Positions 46,482 through 55,577 of a stretch of DNA of 64,000 nt are shown here, one piece after another. The notes under the pieces are model-generated. The model made no database searches. It saw nothing but the letters and a program-made list of their open reading frames with translations, and had not been told where the DNA came from. The position numbers were made by a program, and so were the translations under genes. Source of the DNA: Streptomyces caniscabiei (GTDB taxonomy: Bacteria > Actinomycetota > Actinomycetes > Streptomycetales > Streptomycetaceae); contig NZ_JABXWI010000017.1 of assembly GCF_014930365.1 (NCBI RefSeq), positions 143,479 through 207,478 on the forward strand. The letters are read 5' to 3'. Numbering within the stretch: the stretch's first letter is position 1; every line of letters begins with the position of its first letter.

Positions 46482-46817
46482 GGGAGGTCCCCCCTCGGGA
46501 TGGCTGCTCTGGCTAGGACCCTGTACCGGGCGTGAAACCAGGGTCACTCATTGGTGTTACCAGGGCGTGACCGACCGGTCAAACGCCAGTGAAGCCTTGC
46601 TGTGCGGCCCTTAAACCTCGGCGCGGCCCTGACACTGCCCTCATCTGCGAGGACGGTCAGGACCGCGGTCAATCGGCCATTACCGACGAGTAGCCCCTTG
46701 TGCTCAGATTCACACGAATCGGGTGGCACTGCGTGCCATTCAGCCTAGCGCCAGGAACGGGCCTGGAGGGGGCCAGGAACGGGCCCGGGGCGGGCCTGGA
46801 AGGGGCGGTGAACGGGG
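46482..46817 (-). promoter_or_regulatory. Leader of the 67-residue protein gene with sigma-70-like promoter
   Basis: Reading on the minus strand, TTGACC (46577-46582) and TAACAC (46554-46559) are spaced 17 bp. TGACC-GACC-GGTCA at the -35 box is an inverted repeat. GC-rich direct repeats (CAGGAACGGG) near 46752-46783 lie just downstream of lipA. Confidence 0.5.
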
Positions 46818-47783
46818 TCAGACGGCCTGCGACGCGACGTACGCGCCGCGCTTCTCGACGGCCATCTGGTACAGCCGGCCGGCACGGTACGAGGAGCGGA
46901 CCAGCGGGCCGGACATCACACCGGAGAAGCCGATCTGGTCGGCCTCCTCCTTCAGCTCGACGAACTCATGCGGCTTGACCCAGCGCTCCACGGGGTGGTG
47001 CCGGACGCTCGGGCGCAGGTACTGGGTGATGGTCACCAGCTCGCAGCCCGCGTCGTGCAGCTGCTTGAGCGCCTCGCTGACCTCCTCGCGGGTCTCGCCC
47101 ATGCCGAGGATCAGGTTGGACTTCGTGACCAGACCGTAGTCACGGGCCTCGGTGATGACCTTCAGGGAACGCTCGTAGCGGAAGCCGGGGCGGATGCGCT
47201 TGAAGATCCTCGGGACCGTCTCCACGTTGTGCGCGAAGACCTCGGGGCGGGAGGCGAAGACCTCCTCCAGCAGCTCCGGGACGGCGTTGAAGTCGGGCGC
47301 CAGCAGCTCGACCTTGGTCTGGCCGTCCGCGCGCTGCGCGGTCTGCTGGTGGATCTGGCGCACGGTCTCGGCGTACAGCCAGGCGCCGCCGTCCTCCAGG
47401 TCGTCGCGGGCGACGCCGGTGATGGTGGCGTAGTTCAGGTCCATGGTGACGACGGACTCGCCGACGCGGCGGGGCTCGTCGCGGTCCAGCGCCTCGGGCT
47501 TGCCGGTGTCGATCTGGCAGAAGTCGCAGCGCCGGGTGCACTGGTCGCCGCCGATGAGGAACGTGGCCTCACGGTCCTCCCAGCACTCGTAGATGTTGGG
47601 GCATCCGGCTTCCTGGCAGACGGTGTGGAGCCCCTCGCTCTTCACGAGGCCCTGCATCTTCGTGTACTCGGGGCCCATTTTCGCCCGGGTCTTGATCCAC
47701 TCGGGCTTGCGCTCGATGGGGGTCTGGCTGTTCCGGACCTCCAGGCGCAGCATCTTGCGTCCGTCGGGTGCGACTGCGGACAC
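46818..47783 (-). CDS. lipA: Lipoyl synthase LipA
   Basis: 321 residues from a GTG at 47783 with GGGAG 5 bases upstream; the longer open frame upstream runs through repeat copy 3. The radical-SAM cluster is Cys82-x3-Cys86-x2-Cys89 (CTRRCDFC) and the auxiliary 4Fe-4S cluster Cys56, Cys61 and Cys67 (TVCQEAGCPNIYEC). It inserts two sulfur atoms into octanoyl groups on E2 and GcvH proteins to form lipoyl. It follows lipB on the same strand. The lipoylated E2 encoded by sucB and the pyruvate dehydrogenase E1 encoded by aceE lie 11-16 kb away. Confidence 0.96.
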   Translation of the reverse strand: MSAVAPDGRKMLRLEVRNSQTPIERKPEWIKTRAKMGPEYTKMQGLVKSEGLHTVCQEAGCPNIYECWEDREATFLIGGDQCTRRCDFCQIDTGKPEALDRDEPRRVGESVVTMDLNYATITGVARDDLEDGGAWLYAETVRQIHQQTAQRADGQTKVELLAPDFNAVPELLEEVFASRPEVFAHNVETVPRIFKRIRPGFRYERSLKVITEARDYGLVTKSNLILGMGETREEVSEALKQLHDAGCELVTITQYLRPSVRHHPVERWVKPHEFVELKEEADQIGFSGVMSGPLVRSSYRAGRLYQMAVEKRGAYVASQAV

Positions 47784-47895
47784 ATCGGCTCCCTGTGCTT
47801 CGATTCTTCGGCGTCCACCAGGGTACGCCCGTACGGTTCTCGGTCCCCGGGGTGGGCAACCTTCGGCTTCGGGGTCGCATTCCCATCCGCGGGTC

Positions 47896-48017
47896 CGGGG
47901 GGCTTCTCGCGCAGTTCCCCGCGCCCCTGAAAGGGGCCTGCGGCCCTTTCGGGCCGAAAAAGCATGGGGCGCAGCCCCCGCTTTTTCAGGGGCGCGGGGA
48001 ACTGCGCGACAGGCCCC
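47896..48017. repeat. Copy 3 of the dispersed inverted-repeat element
   Basis: Arms 47896-47930 and 47984-48017 are complementary (CGCAGTTCCCCGCGCCCC with its reverse complement). Inner stem GGGGCGCAGCCCCC. It is directly downstream of lipB. Confidence 0.9.
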
Positions 48018-48053
48018 CACGCACCCGCACCCGACAGCGCACCCCGGCCCCGG

Positions 48054-48845
48054 CTACGCCGACGCCCGCTCCACCACCCGCGGCTGCAGGTCCGCGTTCT
48101 CCAGGACGTCCCGGAGATGGCGCTCGGCCACGGGAAGCACCTCGGCGATCGTCACGTCGCGGCCCAGCTCGCCCGCGAGCGACGCCACCCCCGCGTCCCG
48201 GATCCCGCACGGGATGATCCGGTCGAACCACTTGTTGTCCGGGTTCACGTTCAGCGCGAAGCCGTGCATGGTGACCCCCTTCGCGACCCGGATCCCGATC
48301 GCCGCGATCTTCCGGTCCTCCCGCCGCTGCCCGGCGTTGGAGGGCGCGTACTCCGGCCCGTTCATCCGGGGGTCGAACTCGTCGTCGGTCAGCCGGGGGT
48401 CGAGGTGCAGCGACAGCCCGCCGAGACGCTGCTCGACCGGATCGCCGAGCACCCACACCCCGCTGCGGCCCTCGACCCGGGTCGTCTCGACGCCGAACTC
48501 CGCGCACGTACGGATCAACGCCTCCTCGAGACGGCGCACATGGGCCACCACGTCCACCGGCCTGGGCAGCTTCTGGATCGGGTAGCCCACCAGCTGGCCC
48601 GGACCGTGCCAGGTGATCTTGCCGCCGCGGTCGACGTCGATCACGGGGGTGCCGTCGAGGGGGCGCTCGTTGTCGGCCGTGCGCCGTCCGGCCGTGTAGA
48701 CCGGCGGGTGTTCGAGCAGCAGCACGGTGTCGGGGACCTCGTCCGCGAAGCGCGCCGCGTGCACCCGGCGCTGCTCGTCCCAGGCCGCCTGGTACTCGAC
48801 GGCCTCCGTACCGAACCCCATGCGGACGAACCGCAACCCACTCAC
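48054..48845 (-). CDS. lipB: Octanoyltransferase LipB
   Basis: 263 residues from a GTG at 48845 with GGAGG 8 bases upstream. It transfers octanoyl from acyl carrier protein to E2 lipoyl domains. Signatures: LEHPPVYTAGRRT, RGGKITWHGPGQLVGYPI, the catalytic Lys in RKIAAIGIRV and catalytic Cys in RIIPCGIRD. A loop of about 25 residues (LHLDPRLTDDEFDPRMNGPEYAPSNAGQ, in part) is an insertion seen in Streptomyces LipB. lipA lies downstream across repeat copy 3. Confidence 0.95.
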   Translation of the reverse strand: MSGLRFVRMGFGTEAVEYQAAWDEQRRVHAARFADEVPDTVLLLEHPPVYTAGRRTADNERPLDGTPVIDVDRGGKITWHGPGQLVGYPIQKLPRPVDVVAHVRRLEEALIRTCAEFGVETTRVEGRSGVWVLGDPVEQRLGGLSLHLDPRLTDDEFDPRMNGPEYAPSNAGQRREDRKIAAIGIRVAKGVTMHGFALNVNPDNKWFDRIIPCGIRDAGVASLAGELGRDVTIAEVLPVAERHLRDVLENADLQPRVVERASA

Positions 48846-49244
48846 GGCAAGCGCCTCCCTCGGCGGTACCGCCGAGCGGCGGCACCGCGATAGCCCTGTG
48901 GCTCTGTCAGGCGCGTGACGCGCCCAAGCCACTGTACGACCGTGCGACCGCGACCTGTTCGAGCGGTCTCCGCCGGCCGTCGTACGGGGCGCGGGGGTGC
49001 GGGCCGACGCTCGTCGTACGGCGTGGCCGCCGGGCGTACGAGGGGCCCAGCCGGCGCGTGACGGAGGCCGACCACGTCAGCCGTGCGGCAAATCCTCACA
49101 CGATCGGATGAATGGTTGCGGAAGTGTGCGATCGGACGCTTACTCTCCGCTACATTCGCGCCGTTCACCAGGCCGCAAAAGGCTTCTCACCAGGCAATCC
49201 GGGAAACCCCGCCGACACCCGGAAGGCAGGAGACCGCACCGCAG
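48846..49244. other. Divergent promoter region lipB / TPR regulator
   Basis: Holds the start regions of both genes. CGATCGGA repeats directly near 49101 and 49130, and TACATT at 49151-49156 is a possible -10 box for the TPR regulator gene. No other gene or RNA is evident. Confidence 0.4.
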
Positions 49245-50684
49245 ATGACGGAACGACCCGCGCAGCGCACCCCCAACCGCCAGCTCGCCGCCCTCATCGC
49301 AGAAGCGGGGTTCTCGAACGCGGGACTAGCGCGCCGTGTGGACCAGCTCGGTCTCGAACACGGCCTCGACCTCAGATACGACAAGACGTCGGTCACCCGC
49401 TGGCTGCGTGGTCAGCAGCCCCGGGGGACGACACCCGCGCTCATCGCCGAGGTGTTCACCCGCCGCCTCGGCCGCCGGCTCACCGCCCAGGACCTCGGCC
49501 TGGACGCCTGCGCCCCCGTCTACGCGGGCCTGGAGTTCGCCGCGACCCCCGAGGAGGCCATCGACATCGTCGGCGGCCTGTGGCGCAAGGACTCCGGCAG
49601 CCATGCCGAGCTCCGAAAGATCGCGTTCACCCCGGCCGGGCTGGTCGTCCCCAGCCGCGACTGGCTGATCGGCCGGGCCGACGACCGGGTGGGGCGCGGT
49701 GACCCGGCAGCCACCCGGGTGCCCCCGCAGGGCCGCCCGGTCGTCCCCCGGCAGCGCAGCCAGACCGAGCGCGGCCCCGGCCAGAAGGTCACCGGCGGGG
49801 ACATCGCCGCCCTCCGCTCGGTGGGCGAGCTGTTCCGCGCACTCGACGACGCGTACGGCGGCGGCCACGCCCGCCAGGCCCTCGTGCGTTACCTGGAGCA
49901 CGAGGCCGAGCCGATGCTGCGCGGCGCCTACGGCGAGCAGATCGGCCGACGGCTGTTCGCGGCCGCCGCCGACCTGACCCGGCTGGCCGGCTGGACCTCG
50001 TACGACATCGGCGCGCACGGGCTCGCCCAGCGGTACTTCGTGCAGGCGCTCAGGCTGGCGCAGGCGGCGGGGGACCGGGCGTACGGGGCGTACGTGCTCG
50101 TCACGATGAGCCGGCAGGCGGTCTACCTGGGGCACGGCCGGGAGGCCGTGCAGCTCGCGCGCGTCGCCCAGCAGGGTGTCGGGTCGGCCGTGCCGCCGGT
50201 GGTGCAGTCGCTGCTGCACTCCGTCGAGGCGCGCGGGCACGCGGTGCTGGGCGAGGTGCGGGCCTCCACCGCCGCGCTGGTCCGTGCCGAACGAGCCCTG
50301 GAGACGGCCCGCCCCGGCGACGAAGTGCCGTACTGGGCGCGGTTCTTCGACGAGGCGCAGCTCGCCGACGAGTTCGGCCACAGCCACCGCGACCTCCAGC
50401 AGTACCGGGCGGCCGCCCAACACGCGGAACGCTCGCTGCAGTTGAGGGCGCCCGCCTACGCTCGCAGCCGTCTCTTCTGCCGGGTCGTCCTCGCCTCCGC
50501 CCGTCTCGGGCTCGGCGAACTCGACCAGGCCTGCCAGCTCGGCGCGGAGGCCGCGGGCCAGGCCGCGGAGATGCGGTCGGTCAGGGCCGTGGAGTACGTC
50601 CGCGACTTCGAACGCCGCCTGGAGCCGTACCGGGACGCCGCCCCGGTCCGCGGCTACCGGGACAAGGTGGCGGCGCTGATGTAG
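49245..50684 (+). CDS. TPR-repeat transcriptional regulator (NsdA-like)
   Basis: 479 residues. An N-terminal HTH-like domain (residues about 8-80: RQLAALIAEAGFSNAGLARRVDQLG, VTRWLRGQQPRGTTPALIAEVF) is followed by a long helical TPR part (LALRYFVQAL, ASTAALVRAERALETARPGDEVPYWARFFDEAQLADEFGH). This architecture is that of the NsdA/NsdB group of Streptomyces differentiation regulators. The ATG at 49245 follows GGCAGGAG. Target genes are unknown. Confidence 0.85.
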   Translation: MTERPAQRTPNRQLAALIAEAGFSNAGLARRVDQLGLEHGLDLRYDKTSVTRWLRGQQPRGTTPALIAEVFTRRLGRRLTAQDLGLDACAPVYAGLEFAATPEEAIDIVGGLWRKDSGSHAELRKIAFTPAGLVVPSRDWLIGRADDRVGRGDPAATRVPPQGRPVVPRQRSQTERGPGQKVTGGDIAALRSVGELFRALDDAYGGGHARQALVRYLEHEAEPMLRGAYGEQIGRRLFAAAADLTRLAGWTSYDIGAHGLAQRYFVQALRLAQAAGDRAYGAYVLVTMSRQAVYLGHGREAVQLARVAQQGVGSAVPPVVQSLLHSVEARGHAVLGEVRASTAALVRAERALETARPGDEVPYWARFFDEAQLADEFGHSHRDLQQYRAAAQHAERSLQLRAPAYARSRLFCRVVLASARLGLGELDQACQLGAEAAGQAAEMRSVRAVEYVRDFERRLEPYRDAAPVRGYRDKVAALM

Positions 50685-50700
50685 GCGCGCGGCACACGAC

Positions 50701-50732
50701 AGGGGCGCCCGGCGGAAACTCCGGGCGCCCCT
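50701..50732. terminator. Perfect hairpin between convergent genes
   Basis: AGGGGCGCCCGG (50701-50712) pairs with CCGGGCGCCCCT (50721-50732), between the TPR regulator and the convergent oxidoreductase genes. Confidence 0.92.
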
Positions 50733-50827
50733 GTGTCGTTCAAGCCGTCCACACCGCCCCACGTGGCTCCAGGGGCCGCGGGCGGGTCTCCACGGGCTCC
50801 CACGGGCCCCGGTGGCCCCGCGCGGTC

Positions 50828-52225
50828 TCACGCGGCCGTTTCCAGCGGCTCCTCCAGGAACGTGGGGTGGGCGTCCAGGTCGGTCAGGACGGCGTGGGCG
50901 GCCCGGCGGGCGGAGTGGAGCGCGCCCTGCACGGTGCTGGTGTCGCGGTGGTCGCCGCAGACGTAGAGACCGGCGAGGAGCCGCACCGGACGCCGCAGAT
51001 CGTGCGGCGCGGGCATCGCGGGGACCGCCTCGGGGACGTGGTACGCGGCGAGCAGCTCCCAGCGGGTGGTGGACGTCCGGTAGAGACGGGCCAGTTGGGC
51101 GCGGACCGTGGCGTCGAGGTGCGCGGCGTCCGGGGGAGTCCCGAGGACCGTGGAGGTGATCAGGGCGCGGCCCGCCGGAGCCCGGCTCGGGTCGACCTGG
51201 CTGATCACCGCCGTGTGCGAGACGGGTCCGCCGCGGTCGGCGTCGAGGAGCAGCGCCGGTTCGGTCAACGGGGGCTCGTCCGTGGCGTGGTGCAGGACCG
51301 TCACCGGGTGGAACCCCGGCACGCGCAGACCGGGGAGCAGCGTGGCTGCGGACCGGGCGTCCGTGGCCAGCACCACGGCCCGGCAGGCGAGTTCACCGTG
51401 GTCGGCCGTGGTCACCGAGGTCGTGCTGATGGCCGTCGCCCGCACCCCCGTGCGGACCGAGCCCGGGGGCAGCGCGGCCGCGAGGAGTTCGGGCAGGGTG
51501 TCGGCGCCGCCCTCCGGGACGCAGAGCCGGCCGGTCGCGTACGTGTGCAGGGCCAGATCGGCGCAGCGGCTGGACGTCGTCAGCGCCGGGTCGGCGAGCA
51601 GCGCGGTCAGCAGCGGACGGACGAAACCGTCGATCGTCCGGGGCGGGAAGCCCCGGGTCGCCAGGGCTTGGGAGGCAGGGACCTCCGCGCGGGCGAGGAG
51701 CCGTTCGGGCGCGGTCGCGGCGAGCCGGGCCAGCGCCATGGCCAGCCGCGACTGATCGGCGGGGGCGCCCAGCCGGCCGGGCCGGGTGCCCGTGGAACGG
51801 GCCTGTCCGCGGCCCTGGTTCCTGGGGAGCCTGGGGGCGCTTGCGAGGGCGCGCGCGGCGGTGAGTGCGCCCCTCGCGCTCCGCAGGACGGGGGTGGCGC
51901 CGGCCCGCTGATGACGCCCGTCGGAGTGCAGCAGGACGCCGGGGGCGAACGGGCGCAGGGGCAGCATCTCCATGTGCGGGGTACGCCGCAGTTCCGGGTA
52001 CGACGTGGACAGCAGATGCGTCGTCCGGTCGAGACGGAAGCCGTCGATCTTCTCGGTGGACATACGGCCGCCGACGGCGGGGGCGGCCTCCAGGACGAGG
52101 GTCCGCAGACCCGCCCTGGTCAGATGTCCGGCCGCAGCGAGGCCGGCCACGCCGGCTCCTACGACGATGACGTCCACGTCCCGCGTGTCCGCCTGGTACG
52201 CCGACTGGTGCACCGACTCAAGCAC
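50828..52225 (-). CDS. FAD-dependent oxidoreductase, amine-oxidase/desaturase type
   Basis: 465 residues from a GTG at 52225 with GGGAGGGG upstream. The N-terminal FAD-binding site is VDVIVVGAGVAGLAAAGHL followed by LVLEAAPAVGGRMSTE, and the C-terminal FAD contact is GLYVCGDHRDTSTVQGALHSARRAA. This is the phytoene-desaturase/monoamine-oxidase superfamily. Substrate not known; no carotenoid genes are adjacent. The gene is alone on its strand. Confidence 0.88.
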   Translation of the reverse strand: MLESVHQSAYQADTRDVDVIVVGAGVAGLAAAGHLTRAGLRTLVLEAAPAVGGRMSTEKIDGFRLDRTTHLLSTSYPELRRTPHMEMLPLRPFAPGVLLHSDGRHQRAGATPVLRSARGALTAARALASAPRLPRNQGRGQARSTGTRPGRLGAPADQSRLAMALARLAATAPERLLARAEVPASQALATRGFPPRTIDGFVRPLLTALLADPALTTSSRCADLALHTYATGRLCVPEGGADTLPELLAAALPPGSVRTGVRATAISTTSVTTADHGELACRAVVLATDARSAATLLPGLRVPGFHPVTVLHHATDEPPLTEPALLLDADRGGPVSHTAVISQVDPSRAPAGRALITSTVLGTPPDAAHLDATVRAQLARLYRTSTTRWELLAAYHVPEAVPAMPAPHDLRRPVRLLAGLYVCGDHRDTSTVQGALHSARRAAHAVLTDLDAHPTFLEEPLETAA

Positions 52226-52419
52226 GTGCCCCTCCCGAGGTCGCGCGGCTGCGGGGACGTTATGCCCCCAACACCCATCTGAAATACCTGAGTTCGGCAC
52301 GAGAGTGAAGGTGGGAGCCGGGTCCGGGGAAGGAGCGTGTGACCTCGCACGGGGGCATGGGCGGGGTGTTCGTGCGCCGGGCGTCCGGGGGGTACCGGTT
52401 CGTCGGCGACCGCGGGCCC

Positions 52420-52563
52420 GGTGGGGCTTCTCGCGCAGTTCCCCGCGCCCCTAAAAGCATCAGGCCCCTGCGGGCCTGAAAGGCGACGGGGCTGCGGGCC
52501 TGAAAAGCACGGGGCGCAGCCCCTGCTTTTCAGGGGCGCGGGGAACTGCGCGACCGGCCCCCA
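52420..52563. repeat. Copy 4 of the dispersed inverted-repeat element
   Basis: Arms 52420-52455 and 52530-52563 are complementary; inner hairpin TGAAAAGC/GCTTTTCA at 52501-52532. Directly downstream of the epimerase gene. Confidence 0.9.
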
Positions 52564-52609
52564 CGCACCCGCACCCGACAACGCCCCCACCCACAACGAA
52601 CCCACCCGC

Positions 52610-53530
52610 TCAGCCGAGCGCAGCTCGAATCGCGTCGTCGATCTCCGGATACCTGAACCTGAAGCCCGACTCCAGCAACCGCGTAGGAACCGCCCGCGTG
52701 CTGCCCAGCACATCACCGGCGACGCCCCCGAGGGCGAGCCGCAGCGCGGGCGCCGGCACCGTGAACAGGGTGGGCCTGCGCAGCACGCGTCCCATCGCCG
52801 CCGTGATCTCCCGGTTGGTGCGCGGGGTCGGCGCCGTCAGGTTGAACGGCCCGGAAAGGGACGGCGTGAAGAGCAGGTGCCGCAGCGCCGCGACCTCGTC
52901 GTGCAGGGAGATGAAGCTCCAGTACTGGCGGCCGTCCCCCATCCGCCCGCCCAACCCGGCCTTGAACAGCGGGAACAGCGGACCCCAGGCACCCCCGCCC
53001 CGGGCCACCACCAGCCCCGTGCGGGCGAACGCCGTACGGATCCCGGCCTCCCGCGCGACCCCGGCCGCCCCCTCCCACTCCACGCACAGCGCGGACAGGA
53101 ACTCCGCCCCCGGCTCCGCCGACTCGTCCACCACCCGGTCACCCGTGTAGCCGTAGAACCCGATCGCGCTGCCGTTGACGAACACGCTCGGCGGGGTGTC
53201 GAGGGCGGCCGCGGCCTCGGCGAGCGTCCGGGTGCCGCGCACCCGGCTCTCGCGGATCGCCGCCTTGTACGCGTCCGTCCAGCGGCGGGACGCGACCCCC
53301 GCGCCGGCGAGGTTCACGACGGCCGCGCACCCCGCGAGCCCCGCCCTGTCGATCCGTCCCGCGTCCGGGTCCCAGCGCACCTCGCCCCGCGCCCTGGGCT
53401 CCCGTCGCACGAGCCGGAGCACCTCGTAGCCGTCGGCGGTGAGGGAACGGTCCAGAGCCGAACCGATCAGGCCGGACGCACCGGCGATCGCGATTCGAGA
53501 ACCGGGCGGAACGGGCGATTCATCGGTCAT
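52610..53530 (-). CDS. TIGR01777-family NAD(P)-dependent epimerase
   Basis: 306 residues of the short-chain dehydrogenase superfamily. Nucleotide-binding GASGLIGSAL at residues 18-27, VVNLAGAGVASRRWTDAYK near 70-90, and the family C-terminal DUF1731 part (ITAAMGRVLRRPTLFTVPAPALRLALGGVAGDVLGS). The tyrosine of the active site is in GFYGYTGDR. In some bacteria these proteins help with cell division or stress (YfcH/SulA-like); the substrate is not known. Divergent from the GNAT gene. Confidence 0.92.
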   Translation of the reverse strand: MTDESPVPPGSRIAIAGASGLIGSALDRSLTADGYEVLRLVRREPRARGEVRWDPDAGRIDRAGLAGCAAVVNLAGAGVASRRWTDAYKAAIRESRVRGTRTLAEAAAALDTPPSVFVNGSAIGFYGYTGDRVVDESAEPGAEFLSALCVEWEGAAGVAREAGIRTAFARTGLVVARGGGAWGPLFPLFKAGLGGRMGDGRQYWSFISLHDEVAALRHLLFTPSLSGPFNLTAPTPRTNREITAAMGRVLRRPTLFTVPAPALRLALGGVAGDVLGSTRAVPTRLLESGFRFRYPEIDDAIRAALG

Positions 53531-53654
53531 GCCCACCATCCTGCCCGGCGGACGGCGCGGGCAGGGGACCGGGGCACCCGCACCGGCGCGAACCAGCGTG
53601 CACCGGCGTGCACCGACCGCCCGGGCGCCGTGCCACGGCCGTACAGTGGCCGCC

Positions 53655-54143
53655 ATGCCCGTTCCGCACATACGCCTCGCGACCTCGGACGACGAGGACA
53701 CGCTCGGCCGCCTCGACCGCGAGACCTGGTCCACCCTGCACTCGGTCCAGGAGCGGCCCACACAGCCGCACGAGCCGTTCTTCGACGAGCGCTACGGCCC
53801 CCACGACCATCTGGTGGCCGAGCTCGACGGCAGCGTCGTCGGATACGTCCGCCTCGCCCTGCCCTCGAAGCTCGCCTGTCACGCCCACGTCCGCCAGATC
53901 CAGGGTCTCGCCGTCGCGGACGAGGCACGCGGCTCGGGGGTCGCCCGCGCGCTGCTGCGCGCCGCGCAGGACGAGTCCCGGCGACGCGGCGCCCGCAGGC
54001 TCACCCTGCGGGTCCTCGGCCACAACACCCCGGCCAGGAAGCTCTACGAGTCCGAGGGTTTCGTCGTGGAGGGCGTCCTGCCGGAGGAGTTCCTCATCGA
54101 CGGGGCCTACGTGGACGACGTGCTGATGGGCCGTCGGCTCTGA
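53655..54143 (+). CDS. GNAT-family N-acetyltransferase
   Basis: 162 residues. The acetyl-CoA site is IQGLAVADEARGSGVARALLRAAQDE with the Q/R-x-x-G-x-A-like loop RGSGVA near residues 97-102, and a C-terminal YESEGFVVEGVLPEEF. Acetylated target unknown. The ATG at 53655 has a poor ribosome site and may give a leaderless or short-leader transcript. Confidence 0.9.
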   Translation: MPVPHIRLATSDDEDTLGRLDRETWSTLHSVQERPTQPHEPFFDERYGPHDHLVAELDGSVVGYVRLALPSKLACHAHVRQIQGLAVADEARGSGVARALLRAAQDESRRRGARRLTLRVLGHNTPARKLYESEGFVVEGVLPEEFLIDGAYVDDVLMGRRL

Positions 54144-54168
54144 ACAGCCCCGATCGGACGTGACCGGA

Positions 54169-55353
54169 TCACGAGGTCACGAGTTCGCCCGTGTCCACCG
54201 CCGCCGTCGCGTTCGCGGCGCGCTCCGCGTCGGGGAGAACCTCGTCCACGGTGAGCACGTAACCCGTCTCCGCGTCCGAGGTGGAACGGGCGAAGACGAC
54301 GCCGAAGACCCGGCCGTCGGTGGTCAGGAGCGGGCCGCCGGAGTTGCCGGGGCGGACGGTGGAGCGGATGGAGTAGATGTCGCGGGTCACCGAGTCGGTG
54401 TTGTAGATGTTCCGGCCGGTCGCGTCGATACGGCTGGCGACCGTGGCCGCCTGGAGGTCCAGGCCGCCGTCCTCCGGATAACCGGCCACCACCGCCGCGT
54501 CACCGCGCCCCGCGCTGTCGTCGAAGCGCAGCAGCGGGGCCCGCAGACCCGGGACGTACAGGACCGCCACGTCCTTGTCCGAATCGAACAGCACCACCTT
54601 CGCCTCGTACGCCTTGCCCACACCGCCCACCCGCACGCTCGGCTCGTCGATGCCGGCCACCACGTGGGCGTTGGTCATCACGTGCTCGGTGGCGTACACG
54701 AAGCCGCTGCCCTCGCGGCCCTGGGTGCCCGCCACGCCCTCGATCTTCACCGTGCTGCGCTTGGCGGCGGCGGTCGCGGCCGCGGTGACGCTGTCGCCGG
54801 AGGGCTTGGCCACCTCGGCCGTCGCCTCGTTCTCGAAGGGGTTGAAGACCTGCGGGAAGCCGGCCTCGGTGAGCGCCGAGGTGGCGTCGGAGAACCAGGC
54901 CGGGGTGGTCTCCGGCATGGTGTTCTGCACGGCGCCGAGCAGCGCGGAGTTACGGATCGAGTTGGTCACCATCGCCGACGAGGAGGCTGCGAGGACGCTC
55001 GCGGCCACCCATGCCACGATCAGCACGGCGACGGTGTTGGCCGCGGCCCCGCCGACGCCGTCGGCCACCCGCAGCGGACTCCGGTCGATCTCCCGGCGCA
55101 GCCGCAGCGCCAGCCGGCCGGCCAGCTCGTGCCCGATCACCCCCGGCACCAGGACCGTCAGCACCGCCGTGACCGTCGCCGCCGGGGTGCCCGCCTCCAC
55201 CAGCTCCATCATCCAGGGCAGCACCCAGACACCGATCGCCGCGCCGCCCACGAAACCGGCGAGGGACACACATCCCGCGACCAGGCCGCGACGGTAACCG
55301 GACGCCGCGTAGGCCAGGATCACCAGCATCAGCAGGATGTCGAGCACGTCCAC
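54169..55353 (-). CDS. MarP-like membrane serine protease (CvpA-trypsin)
   Basis: 394 residues from a GTG. Four membrane segments in residues 1-125 form a CvpA-like domain (DILLMLVILAYAASGYRRG). A trypsin-like protease domain on the outer side follows with the triad His230 (TNAHVVAG), Asp261 (KDVAVLYV) and Ser338 (RPGNSGGPL). In Mycobacterium tuberculosis, MarP of this design is a periplasmic protease for acid and oxidative stress that activates a peptidoglycan hydrolase. The next gene upstream, in the opposite direction, is an amidase. The role here is inferred from the family. Confidence 0.92.
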   Translation of the reverse strand: MDVLDILLMLVILAYAASGYRRGLVAGCVSLAGFVGGAAIGVWVLPWMMELVEAGTPAATVTAVLTVLVPGVIGHELAGRLALRLRREIDRSPLRVADGVGGAAANTVAVLIVAWVAASVLAASSSAMVTNSIRNSALLGAVQNTMPETTPAWFSDATSALTEAGFPQVFNPFENEATAEVAKPSGDSVTAAATAAAKRSTVKIEGVAGTQGREGSGFVYATEHVMTNAHVVAGIDEPSVRVGGVGKAYEAKVVLFDSDKDVAVLYVPGLRAPLLRFDDSAGRGDAAVVAGYPEDGGLDLQAATVASRIDATGRNIYNTDSVTRDIYSIRSTVRPGNSGGPLLTTDGRVFGVVFARSTSDAETGYVLTVDEVLPDAERAANATAAVDTGELVTS

Positions 55354-55577
55354 TCCGACCGCCTCTCTCTAGGGACCCTGTAGTACGCGCGGCACGCGTG
55401 CAGTGATCAGCTGTGAGCGCACCGCACCCGGGTGGGCCCGCGCGAACCGGCCACCACCGTGCCGTGTGCGCCCCCGAAGAGTAAAAACGCCCCGGACCAC
55501 GGCGTTGGTTCCTTCCGCTTCCACCGGGTGGCCCACTCCACATCGCGGCCGGCGTGCGTCCGGGTGACTGTGGGGCC

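Noticed and set aside
47896..48020. In-frame extension of lipA into repeat copy 3 (giving 400 residues)
   Set aside because: Conserved LipA begins at the GTG at 47783; the added residues come from the repeat (AVPRAPEK) and also appear in extensions of other genes.
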